Below, piece after piece: positions 48,460-58,864 of a stretch of DNA of 64,000 nt (within the stretch, counting starts at the first letter, position 1; every line of letters begins with the position of its first letter). The position numbers and the translations under genes are program-made. The stretch lies in assembly GCA_027422505.1 (NCBI GenBank), contig JAPQWV010000050.1, forward strand, positions 1,798,001 to 1,862,000, given 5' to 3'. Source of the DNA: Craterostigma plantagineum. Lineage: Eukaryota > Streptophyta > Magnoliopsida > Lamiales > Linderniaceae. The notes below the pieces were generated by a model. That model was given only the letters and a program-made list of their open reading frames with translations, did no database searches and had not been told where the DNA came from.

Positions 48460-51400
48460 TCAGATTGGTTGAAACAATTCTGGGTACCGACTTCTCATAT
48501 CATCTTCACGTTCCCATGTAGCTTCTTCAGTTGACTGATTCTGCCATAACACTTTTACCAACGAAATCTCTTTATTTCGAAGTCTCTTCAATTCATACAT
48601 TAAAATCTCCACCGGCTTCTCTTCATAACTTAAATCTGGCTTAAGCTGTTGATATAGAAATTCATTTCTCAAGACATGATTCGGGTCAGCGACATATTTT
48701 CGCAATGTCGATACATGGAAAACATCATGAACTTGTGCCAATGAGGATGGTAGTTCCAGTTGATAAGCTACTTCACCGACTCTTTTAATTACTCTAAAAG
48801 GTCCAATGTATCTTGAGCTCAATTTACCCTTTCGCCCAAACCGTTTTACGCCTTTCATCGGAGATACTTTGATAAATACCCAGTCATCTATTGCAAATTC
48901 CAACGGTCTGCGTCTTTGATTTGCATAACTCTTTTGTCGACTTTGAGCCGTTTGCATTCTTTCTCGTATTTTTGCGATTGCCTCAGTCATCTCTTGAACC
49001 ATGTCAGGTCCTAACATCGCACGTTCACCAACTTCATCCCAATGTATGGGAGATCGACATTTGCGTCCATACAAGGCTTCATACGGTGTCATCCCAATAG
49101 TTGCATGATAACTATTATTATAAGAGAATTCAATCAACGGCAAATATTTACTCCAGTTTCCTTTAAAATCCAAAACACATGCTCGCAACATATCTTCCAA
49201 AGTTTGAATCGTTCGTTCTGATTGACCATCCGTCTGAGGATGATAAGCCGTACTAAAAGACAATTTAGTCCCCATTGCTTTCTGCAGACTCTTCCAAAAG
49301 TTTGATAAGAACCGTGAATCTCTATCCGAAATAATTGATAACGGAATCCCGTGGAGTCGAACAATTTCTTGTATATATATTTCTGCGTATCGCTCCAGGG
49401 AAAATATCGAACTTATGGGTAGAAAATGAGCAGACTTAGTCAATCGATCAACTATAACCCAAATAGCATCATAACCTTTTATAGTCTTTGGTAGGCCAAC
49501 AACGAAATCCATCGTAATATGATCCCACTTCCACTCAGGTATTGGCAAAGGCTGTAATGTCCCTGCTGGTCTTTGATGTTCCGCCTTTATTTGTTGGCAA
49601 GTTAGACATTGACTTATAAACGTCGCAATGTCTCTTTTCATCCCCGGCCACCAATAATTTATTCGAAGATCTCGATACATTTTTGTAGCTCCTGGATGTA
49701 CTGAGTATGCCGTCGCGTGTGCTTCTGTCATTATTATTCTTCGAGTCTCCGCATCATCTGGTACATATAGACGATCCTTGTAATATAAACTTCCGTCTTC
49801 TTGTATTTTGAAATCAGTTGAAGTTTGATTCGTCTGTGCGTCTTTGATTTTCAGATATAACTCATCATTTTCTTGCACCCGTTTGATTTGTTCCAGTATT
49901 GTAGGTTGTAGAGTTAATGCTGCCAACTTTGCTTCGACTTCTCCCAATTGCACTACCTCTACCTCCAATAATTGTAACTCTGCGCTTACCGCTTTTCGGC
50001 TTAATGCATCAGCCACCACATTTGCTTTTCCTGGGTGATAACTAATTACACAATCATAATCTTTAACAAGTTCTAACCACCGTCTTTGCCTCATATTTAA
50101 TTCCTTCTGAGTGAAGAAATATTTCAGGCTCTTGTGGTCCGTGAAAATTTCGCATCGTTCCCCATATAAATAATGCCTCCAAATTTTTAGAGCAAAAACC
50201 ACAGCAGCGAGCTCCAAGTCATGAGTCGGATAATTCTTTTCATACTCCTTCAATTGCCGAGAGGCATATGCAATTACTTTTCCATGTTGCATCAATACAC
50301 ATCCCAGACCATTTCTTGACGCATCGCTATAAACTGAAAATCCTCCAATCCCTGATGGTATTGTAAGAACTAGAGCTGAAGTGAGTCTCTTCTTTAATTC
50401 TTGAAAACTTTGCTTGCACTCCTCACTCCAATGGAACGAAATATTCTTCCTTGTTAACTTCGTCAGTGTTGACGAAATTTTTGAGAAGTCCTTAATAAAC
50501 TTCCTGTAGTATCCAGCTAAGCCAAGAAAACTCCGTACTTCTGTAACATTGGTTGGTTGAGGCCAATTCTTGATAGCTTCAATTTTGCTGGGATCCACAG
50601 AAATTCCTTCTCCAGAAACAATGTGGCCTAAAAATGCGACTTGACTCAACCAGAACTCACATTTCTTGAACTTGGCATATAATTTATTTTCTCGTAATAT
50701 CTCAAGAACTATCCTCAAATGTTGCTCATGTTCTTTCTTCGTCTTCGAGTAAATAAGAATGTCATCAATGAACACAATGACAAACTTGTCCAAAAATTGT
50801 TTGAACACTCGATTCATTAGATCCATAAATGCCGCTGGCGCATTAGTTACCCCGAAAGGCATAACTAAAAATTCGTAGTGTCCATATCTGGTCCTGAACG
50901 CTGTCTTCGGAATGTCTTCTTTTCAAACCTTCAATTGATGATATCCCGATCGTAGATCTATTTTTGAAAACACCATTGCGCCTTGAAGTTGATCAAATAA
51001 ATCATCAATTCTGGGTAGTGGATATTTATTCTTGATTGTTATTTTGTTCAACTCTCTGTAGTCAATGCATAATCGCATCGACCCATCCTTCTTTCGCACG
51101 AACAGAACTGGCGCTCCCCACGGAGAAAAACTGGGTTGAATGAATCCTTTCTGTAATAAATCGTCCAACTGATCCTTTAACTCCTTCAATTCAGTCGGCG
51201 CTAATCGATAGGGAGTCTTAGAGATTGGAGCAGACCCTGGTATTAAGTCGATCGTAAATTCAATTTCTCGATCCGGTGGTAATCCGGGTAAATCTTCGGG
51301 AAAGACATCGGAAAAATCTCGAACCACTAGTACATCCTCTAATTTCGGAGATGAACTTTCCTCTGATTTCACTGCGAAGACTAAATAAACTTCGCATCCC

Positions 51401-52275
51401 GCCTTAATTAAACGCTGTGCCTTTGTAGCTGAAATTCTAGAAACATTTTTTTCTTTATTTGTTCCCACAAAAATAAAAGGCTCATTCTCTTCTGTTTTAA
51501 ATGTAACTGTCTTGCGATTGCAGTCAATAACAGCTCCGTATTTTGAGAGCCAGTCCATTCCAAGAATCACCTCGTAGTCGTTCATCGGAATAACTATTAA
51601 ATCAACGGACAATTCTCTTCCATTAATTAACACCGGAGAATTCCGTAAAACTAAATTGGTTCGCATCGCAACTCCGTGTGGAACGGTCACATTATATTCA
51701 TAATCAGATAGGGTAGGTGTAATCCCGAGTCTCGTCATGTATTTAGTGGATGCAAATGAATGCGTGGCTCCTGAATCTACTAAAATGCATGTCGGAAGTT
51801 TGTGAATAAGTAGAATACCTGCCACCACGGACGGATTAGCTTTTGCTTCCTCTGCAGTCAAAGTATACACGCGTGCTAGCACAGTCGCTTGAGCCATAGT
51901 TTGATTTCCTGGTGCCTTTTCTGTACATGATCTTGCATAATGCCCTGTCTTCCCGCATTTGAAACAGATAGCATTTTGTGAGAAACAGACACCCGAATGA
52001 TATCGTCCATGGGCAAGCTGGCATTGGAGCTGGAGATCTCCACTGATTAGGATTTGGTTGCTGAGGTGATCCAGGCCTATTCTGAAAATTTGGCTTTCCT
52101 CCTTTTTGAAAGAACTGCCTTTTCTGATTACCACCTCTCCAGTTTGCTCCCTGCACAAACTTTCGCTTTGCCTCATGAGCACGAATAATTCGTGTCTCAG
52201 CTTGTTCTGCAACCATCGCCCGCTCCGCCACTTGAGCATATGTAGTTCCTTGTAGTCCGGCCATATTAACGTCAC
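48460..52275 (-). pseudogene. Gypsy pol (PR-RT-RNase H-INT-chromodomain), one in-frame stop
   Basis: One reading frame runs from 52275 to 48460 and is broken only by a TGA at 50923-50925 ([20 protein letters not shown]), where CGA is expected. Order: zinc knuckle [14 protein letters not shown]; protease [12 protein letters not shown] with LRSGYHQL and [10 protein letters not shown]; RNase H ([15 protein letters not shown]); integrase HHCC ([11 protein letters not shown]...CLTCQQIK) and core ([32 protein letters not shown]); and a chromodomain-like end ([16 protein letters not shown]). Chromodomains in such elements steer integration toward heterochromatin. Apart from the stop and the gag frameshift it is well kept. 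Confidence 0.95.
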
Positions 52276-52912
52276 GATACAACTCCGGCTTTAGACCCTC
52301 AAGAAATCGTTCGACCTTCAGAGCATCAGTACTCACCATATGTGTCGCGAACCTTGCCAGTTGTTCAAATTTTCTGATGTATTCTGCCACAGTCATTGCC
52401 CCTTGTTTGAGATTGATAAACTCATTCATACGTTGAGCTCGAACAGGTGCAGTGAAGTATTTATTTCGGAACAGTTCCTTGAAACGTTCCCAACTCATGT
52501 TGATTGGATCCTCGATCGCCAAAATAGTGTCCCACCAATGCCCTGCACTTCCTCGCAGTAGAAATGCAGCACACAGAACTTTCTCATTCTCGGGAATTCT
52601 ACTATATTGGAACATACTCTCTAATGTTCTGAGCCAATCTTCAGCAGATGTTGGGTCAATAGCATCCTCAAAAGTCGGTGGGTTCAGTTTGCGAAATCTT
52701 TCACCCACTGCTTCAACCCTATCCGCCTGAGAAATTCCGTTATTTCTTGTCCCCTCAGAGTTTTGCTGCTGAATCAATTCTCGAATCTGCTGAGACTGTT
52801 GGCGCACTAATTCGGTGAGCTGAAGGATAGCCGAATCACGATTGTCAGTCGGGTTTACATTTTCGCCTTCATGATTATTTCCTCCGCTGCCTTCACCTCT
52901 GGTTCTAACCAT
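51960..52912 (-). pseudogene. Gypsy gag, one frameshift before the zinc knuckle
   Basis: Starts at 52912 (MVRTRGEGSGGNNHEGENVN). A Gln-rich segment is followed by the retrotransposon-gag domain (FEDAIDPTSAEDWLRTLES, AAFLLRGSAGHWWDTI, WERFKELFRNKYF) and a basic Arg/Gln/Pro-rich stretch. Near 52020 a one-base shift moves the zinc knuckle into the pol frame. The open frame goes on to 51836 in the wrong frame. Confidence 0.9.
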
Positions 52913-53056
52913 GTTATCTCTTGTACCCTAACAGTCCCTTAGGCCAATAAATTATACAATGCAAGAAATTCATAATATCACATAACTTACAAGCCAGGCT
53001 ATCTTCCACGCTTTTGAATGTGTGTACATGGACAGTCTACAGAAACTGCAACCGAA

Positions 53057-53068
53057 GCTCTGATACCA
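53057..53068 (-). promoter_or_regulatory. Primer binding site (initiator tRNA-Met) of the gypsy element
   Basis: The complement TGGTATCAGAGC lies three bases inside the right LTR, marking the 5' end of the element on the minus strand. Confidence 0.85.
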
Positions 53069-53071
53069 ACC

Positions 53072-55440
53072 TGTGACGACCCGCCATCTACTACTGTTTT
53101 CATACGCTAACTTACGTGACTAAATAAAATATAAAATATATTACATAGAAAACATCAATAGAATTTTTCGATTTTAGAAAACACACCACACCCAACTATT
53201 TTACAATACAAACATTGTTCAGATTTTAAATACAATACAAACGTATTTTACAAAAACACACATAATTAAACGTAACGCCCACCGCACAGGTCGCATCCAT
53301 GTACACACCACCCTCAAAAGTCACCGGAAGTTCCAGAAGGACCAGCCTCGTCATCTAAACATTTACGTACCGTATTTGCTACGTCTACAACACATAAAAA
53401 CATGGGATGAGCTATAAAGCTCAGTAAGTGGAAATATGCATGTATGCACGTGTCCAAAATAGCAAAGGCATCCGCGCCAGTGCTTTCTAATACTATCCTC
53501 ACATCATACTCATTCATTTCTCGTTTCCGTCAGGGCCCATAGCTACTTACTAACCGCACCACCATATCATGAGCTCAAATCCTCTTCGGATAAAATACGA
53601 TAGTGGCCCACACTGGCTAGGATAAAATTAGGGTTTATCTCCAATCTTATCATTTACCAGGTCGCCCCTCTATCAAATTACTTTCCTGGCACTATAGTTA
53701 TACTACATGCCTTCCCAATACCTAAATAATTTAGGTAAATATACTCGACGGTTTTACCCCCGTCGTGGTGCCTTTGTAGAAGTAGCTATATTCTCATCTA
53801 TCTCCATTACATATAATTCGCTTTCCACTCGAATAATATAATGCACGCTCATTCCTCAAATTACTCAATATGATTCATGCGTGCATATGATCATGATGCA
53901 TAAATGTTGCAACATTAAACATTCCAAATAATCTCATATAACAGATAATTCACATACCACATATTCATCGAAGCAATTAGTCACATATTAATACACATAT
54001 CAATCAATTTATGTGTTGTAGGTGAAATTCCCACTTACCTGACGTCCTTAAGCTAATCGCTAACCGGTCTGTTGAGTTTCCTAAAATATCGTCCTTTAAC
54101 CACGAAAAGACCATAAAATCAGTTTATATATTATATTAGTTGACTACGTAAATTTTCGTTCGAAAATTCCATCAAAAAGGACGTTTGCCTATACCGTAAA
54201 TTGACCCTGAAGACACCGAGAGGCAAATTATGACCGGGCGTTACGAGAGACTATGCCCATTAGACTCAGAATATTTTTCTGATTAAATGGTATAAAAATA
54301 TTTTTCCTCAAAAAGTGTTTTATTCGTAGAACTTAAAACGTTTTATTCGTAGGGGTTCTGATTCGCGAAGTGCATTACATGAACCCGCGAAATTCTACAC
54401 AGTTCGCGAAGTGTTACACAGATTCGCAAACCCACACACAATTCGCGAAGTCACTGTTCATTCGCAAAAGTTACTGTTCATGCGCAAAAGTTACTGTTCA
54501 TTCGTAAAGTCACTGTTCACTTCGCGAATTCACTGTTCACCCGCGAAGTTACTATTCACTTTGCGAATTCACTGTTCACCGCGAAGTTACTGTTCACCGC
54601 GAAGTTACTGTTCACTTCGCGAATTTACTGTTCACCCGCAAAACTCACTTCCCACACCTCAATTCACAAACCTCATTCGCATATCTTCAGTTCGCAAAAA
54701 AAAAAAAATCAGTTCACACTCCCATTTTGCAAACTCATTCAAACTCATAATTCGCGAACTCTTAACAATTCGCGAAATTAATATCACACACACAGTTCGC
54801 AAAATTCATTCAACCCGCAAAACTTCACACAGTTCGCGAAATTTCTTCCAACTTGCAAAACTCTCAATTCGCGAACTAATTCGCGAACTACTCAAAATTC
54901 GCAAACTCTTATTTCACGATCACGCAAACACTGTTAATACCCAAAAACTTAAAACTTTCCATTAAAATCCATTTCCTTCAAGAACACGATGAACATCTTA
55001 AAAACTTCAAAATATATTTAGACCCTTTAAATTAAAAATCTGTATAAAATCTAAGCAAATCTAACTTCTCACACTTAGAACATATTAAATCATAATTAAA
55101 AACATAGAAATCAAGGTAAGAAATTTATACCCCTTTCCAAGCTTAAGTTCAACCTCTACAGTTTGAGTTCTCCGTCTTCTCTCTAGATTAATTTTTCTTA
55201 TGATTGAATAAATGATTAATTTTACTTCTCCACTAGTACTTTAGACAACAAAGGACAAAACCCAACGTTGATATTTACCTAATCCAAAAAGCATTGTCTG
55301 CCACTTGTCTTCCTTCCTTAATTATAATTAGTTTATTATTATAATATTTCCTAACTTCAAAGGTTCAAAGTTCAATTCATAAAAACACTTTGCACTTCCA
55401 CACTTCACGAATCCTTATGATTCGCGAAGTATACTTCACA
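53072..55440 (-). repeat. Gypsy LTR, right copy (outer end truncated)
   Basis: Starts TGTGACGACC next to the primer site and ends abruptly at the base matching 48194, before the final ~231 bp of the LTR. Very similar to the left copy. The array at about 54357-54915 also has nine ACTGTTCA copies, but with one ACTGTTCATTCGCAAAAG unit fewer and one ACTGTTCACCGCGAAGTT unit more. Confidence 0.92.
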
Positions 55441-55932
55441 ATGCGATGGTTCCTCCCCATCCTCACAAGCGGTGAAGAGGGATGGGGGAGATGGACTTGT
55501 TACTTGAATCTGGGTCTCCTAGGTAAAGAAATTTCTGAAATGACCGGTTGGTTGTTTTTTGAAAAGAGTGGCGGCGCTTGGCTTGGCTAGTTAAAATTAA
55601 ATTCAACTACATACTATTTTTTGTAATTAAAATTATTTTTTAATAAGAAATATTTTATTTTTGAATTTATAATTATTTTAAATATTTTGAAAAATATTTT
55701 AAAAATGTTTATATAATTTTTCCAACTATATACTATTTTTATATTTAAAATTAATATTTTTTAATTAATAATTATTTATCTTTGAATTTCTGATTATTTT
55801 AAGTATTCTAAATCAGTTTTGGGTACCATCGGAAAAAAGTTGAAATCTTGAGGGTACCAGAGGGAATCGAAAAAAACATTTGGGTACCAACGGGAAAACT
55901 CAAAACCTCGAGGGTACCAGTGAGAATTTCCC
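55441..55932. mobile_element. MULE-like element, right part (copy B)
   Basis: Continues the element from 45960 and ends GAGAATTTCCC, followed by AAAAATGTA, a one-base variant of the left 9-mer. Confidence 0.85.
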
Positions 55933-55941
55933 AAAAATGTA

Positions 55942-56499
55942 ATTCTACCCAATAAAAATATAACATGCGTTATGTGTTGTCTTATTTAGTGAAACAAACT
56001 TATATGTTTGGAGTATGATGTAATATGACACTGTCATTTTCTGAGTGGAATTGGATTATATCGAATTGGGTATGAAGACAAAACCTTAATTTTGATTCTT
56101 CGTGGATACAAACAATTGCATTCAAACAAGAAAAGTTTAACCCTTCGAAAATTAGACACCTTCATTAAAATTAAAACATACAATCAGATATATATGAAGA
56201 GCTTTTTGAGTCTAAATATTGTCACTTTATCTATCAATTATTTTACCTTTTATCCTTAATATTTCAGCTTGTTACAATTTTATACTTAATATATAATTTT
56301 ACTTTTTAAATAATGTAATTAATAATAATATAATATTCAATAAATATGTTGCAGTTGCACATATATTGGACGTGCTGAAAATAATTAGTAAAATAAAGAA
56401 AATACATGAACATAATAATGATTAACGTGGGCAATACTTTACAAACAGCTCCCTAGCAAAACAAAGCCATTCAATTCAAGTCCAAAAGTGAAATATTAT
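55942..56499. other. 3' flank of the F-box/kelch gene, copy B
   Basis: AT-rich, matches 4176-4756. No gene recognised. Confidence 0.5.
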
Positions 56500-57642
56500 T
56501 CACCTAACGACCTCAAACCCCCAATTCTCCTCAAACACAACCCTCTCCAAATCCTCAACGCCGACCTCAGCGCACGTGTACACCAGCCTCTCCCCTATCA
56601 CGTCTTCACGCGCCACCACGTTTTCCACGCGCCACCACCTGCACGTCCATCCAGTCTCCACAAACTCGCACCCCACCACCACCTCCACCGCCCACCCAAC
56701 GCCGTACACATACAAAAAATCCCCAGCAACCCTAATATCGATTCCATTGCTGCTGCTACTGCAACAATCACCGCCGCCGAGTAAATCCCTAACGTACTCC
56801 GACGGCATCTCGCCGATCTCACGCTCGACGGAGAAATCATCACCCAACCGCCATATCTTCACCGCGTCGCCGCCTCCCTCCGACCTGCAAAGCCCGACCA
56901 AAATCAGCCCGAACCGCGCCCACCCGATACAGTACGTCGATACGGGCCGACCCGGGTCGAGAACGACCCGATCCGACCACGATTTCGAAGCCGGATCGAA
57001 CCAATAGGCCGAGCCCGTCTGCCTATCCGCGATTACGAGCTTGTCCGGCGTCGCGGCGACGGATAACCAGGTGGACGCCGAGGATTCCCTCAGCCCCGCC
57101 GGCATGGAGCCGCACGTCTCCCACGCGCGCCGATTCAAGTCGTAGACCTCGACGGCGAGTGGGTCGCCCTCGAAATCGCAGCCGCCTCCGGCGACGACGA
57201 CGTAGACTGAACCCACGCGCGCCACGACGGGGTCCGCGCGCCACACGCGGGGCGGGTCGACGTGGTGCCACGTGGCGTTCAGAGGGTCCGCCGAGAAGCT
57301 GAGCTTCGATGGAGTGAGGTCGTACATGAAGCTGGAGTGGGAAGATCTGACGGCGGCGGAGGACGGCTTGGCCGGGGCGATTATTCCGAGCCAGGCGTTG
57401 GATCGAGGGTCGTAGGCGCGTGTCTTGATGCGGTATGGGAAGCGCGTGGACTGGGAGTGGAGGAACAGCCACGGCTTGGGCCTATTACGGCGGTGGAGGG
57501 TGGAGGAAACGGCGTCGTTCCATTGCCGGGACACGTGGCGGGCGAAGACTAGGTCGACCAGCGGCGCGTGGGAAAGTATCGTTTCTAATATGTCGTCGTT
57601 GATTTGCGATTGGCTGATCTGTGAATATTCCTCTGTGGCCAT
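56500..57642 (-). CDS. F-box/kelch-repeat protein (At1g23390/KFB-like)
   Basis: Such proteins are substrate receptors of SCF E3 ubiquitin ligases: the F-box binds SKP1/ASK and the kelch propeller binds the target. The frame is 380 residues, without introns, starting MATEEYSQISQSQINDDILE. The F-box lies at about 14-50 (DDILETILSHAPLVDLVFARHVSRQW begins it). The kelch region covers about 75-340, with AYDPRSNAWLG, GGGCDFEGDPLAVEVYDLNR, AYWFDPASKSW and YVYGVGWAVE as blade-like strings. Overall spacing and strings such as WHHVDPPRVWR and ESSASTWLSVA resemble Arabidopsis At1g23390, reported to target chalcone synthase; shared target is inference. A TATA-like box lies about 70 bp upstream of the ATG. 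The gene is much more GC-rich than its flanks. Its twin at 4757-5895 is broken. Confidence 0.92.
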   Translation of the reverse strand: MATEEYSQISQSQINDDILETILSHAPLVDLVFARHVSRQWNDAVSSTLHRRNRPKPWLFLHSQSTRFPYRIKTRAYDPRSNAWLGIIAPAKPSSAAVRSSHSSFMYDLTPSKLSFSADPLNATWHHVDPPRVWRADPVVARVGSVYVVVAGGGCDFEGDPLAVEVYDLNRRAWETCGSMPAGLRESSASTWLSVAATPDKLVIADRQTGSAYWFDPASKSWSDRVVLDPGRPVSTYCIGWARFGLILVGLCRSEGGGDAVKIWRLGDDFSVEREIGEMPSEYVRDLLGGGDCCSSSSNGIDIRVAGDFLYVYGVGWAVEVVVGCEFVETGWTCRWWRVENVVAREDVIGERLVYTCAEVGVEDLERVVFEENWGFEVVR

Positions 57643-57710
57643 TTTTTCTTTCTTTATTGAAATGTGATTTTTATGGTTGATTTAATTTTCTTTAAGAGGG
57701 ATTTGAATTG

Positions 57711-57720
57711 CTATTTATAG
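57711..57720 (-). promoter_or_regulatory. TATA box of the F-box/kelch gene
   Basis: Minus-strand CTATAAATAG, 69 bp upstream of the start codon at 57642. It is conserved in copy A at about 5959-5968. Confidence 0.65.
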
Positions 57721-58608
57721 AGTAACATGGGTGGGGCCAATTACATTTTTTTTCAATATCTATAATGTAACCCAACAAGTTCGTTACAATTTTTTTTAAT
57801 CAGAATGGACGGACATCTATGCTCTTTATTGTGTGTACATATATTTTGTAACACAAAGTATACTTTCTTTAAATATTTTGAAATCAATACGTAAAATTGT
57901 GCTAGCATTTGCTTTGTTCAGCAACATAAATAATGTGGTATAGCTATAGTAAGAGATCGAAGAAAGAGCCCATGAGATCAGCATGTTGATTAATATTATT
58001 ATTTTATTTTTTTAATATTTTCGAGCTCGAGATTAATTATTCATAATGACCGGGGATTAAAAATTATATATTGCTGTTTGATAAATGATAGATACATTGT
58101 GAACCAAAGTAGGTGAAACGTTGAATGTTGAGAAATCGAAAATCCTAGCGAACCCATTTAAGAAAACAGCTACAATCTTTTAAAACGTGAGCTTCAATTT
58201 TCTAAATCAAAATTAAGAATCCAACCATTGAATACATCAATTTTTTGGTCACAAATGGATAAGAGAATAATAATTATACCCAACCAACTGCGGATAACCA
58301 TAAATCAAATATCCAAATGTAAAATAGACAATTTGATTGAATTTACACCACAATTCTAATTTCATGGAAATATCTCTGGTTATAAAACCCTTTCGTCTGG
58401 ATTTGCTTTTCTTTCTAATTTTATATATATCCACCAGTGTGTGAATTTTATTTATTGCAATTAATAGGATAAAAGGCTTCATCTGCATTAAACAATTGTA
58501 CGATTTCTTTTTTGCCATCCCAAATTCACGTAATCCATTTATGAATAAGCATGCAGATGCTCTATCGAAATCATATTTAATCTTAATTTGGTGGCCTGTA
58601 TAGTCGTA
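57721..58608. other. Upstream flank of the F-box/kelch gene
   Basis: Promoter-side sequence shared with copy A, where it is split by the copia element at 6054-11368. The target-site position of that element corresponds to about 57835 here. No other gene seen. Confidence 0.5.
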
Positions 58609-58864
58609 TCTATACTATTATATAATTGGTCCGTAAATAATTAGTAATTTAGTCCATCATTTATAATTTCATTAATTAAGTAATTTTCATATCACTCCTA
58701 CTTTTTTTATTTTACGTACTTATGCCTCTAAAACTAAGTTTCTTTTTATATATTTAAAATTTATATTTAATCTTAAGTAGTAGAAATTATGATTTTAAAA
58801 TTTAAAATATTTTCATTATAATTATGTTTTAAGCACACACATCGGGTGTGCAATAAAGTACTAG
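58609..58864 (+). mobile_element. Non-autonomous Helitron, 256 bp
   Basis: It starts TCTATACTATTATATAA after an A and ends with a hairpin (GCACAC...GTGTGC) followed by AATAAAGTACTAG, with a host T next. This fits the Helitron 5'-TC...CTRR-3' form inserted between A and T. Copy A at about 12105 has the uninterrupted site (GTCGTA then TATTTATAACTTACC). No coding content. Confidence 0.85.

Larger units (their letters stand above)
45968..55440 (-). mobile_element. Ty3/gypsy chromovirus (Tekay/Del-like) lacking both outer LTR ends
   Basis: The internal region is complete, with the primer site complement of TGGTATCAGAGC at 53057-53068, a polypurine tract at 48426-48440, gag and pol. The LTR would run TGTGACGACC...GGTATTACA (about 2.6 kb). 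The left copy starts only at the base matching 53215 and the right copy stops at the base matching 48194. So about 143 and 231 bp of the outer ends are missing. There is no target-site duplication, about 45 bp of the MULE-like element is lost compared with copy A, and a 7-bp filler CTGGTCC (45961-45967) sits at the left join. The chromodomain-like C-terminus and domain order suggest the Tekay/Del lineage. Confidence 0.93.

Noticed and set aside
56576..57007. Plus-strand frames across the F-box/kelch gene
   Set aside because: GC-rich antisense shadow; the minus strand holds the F-box and kelch motifs. The same applies to 4834-5556 and 5526-5969.
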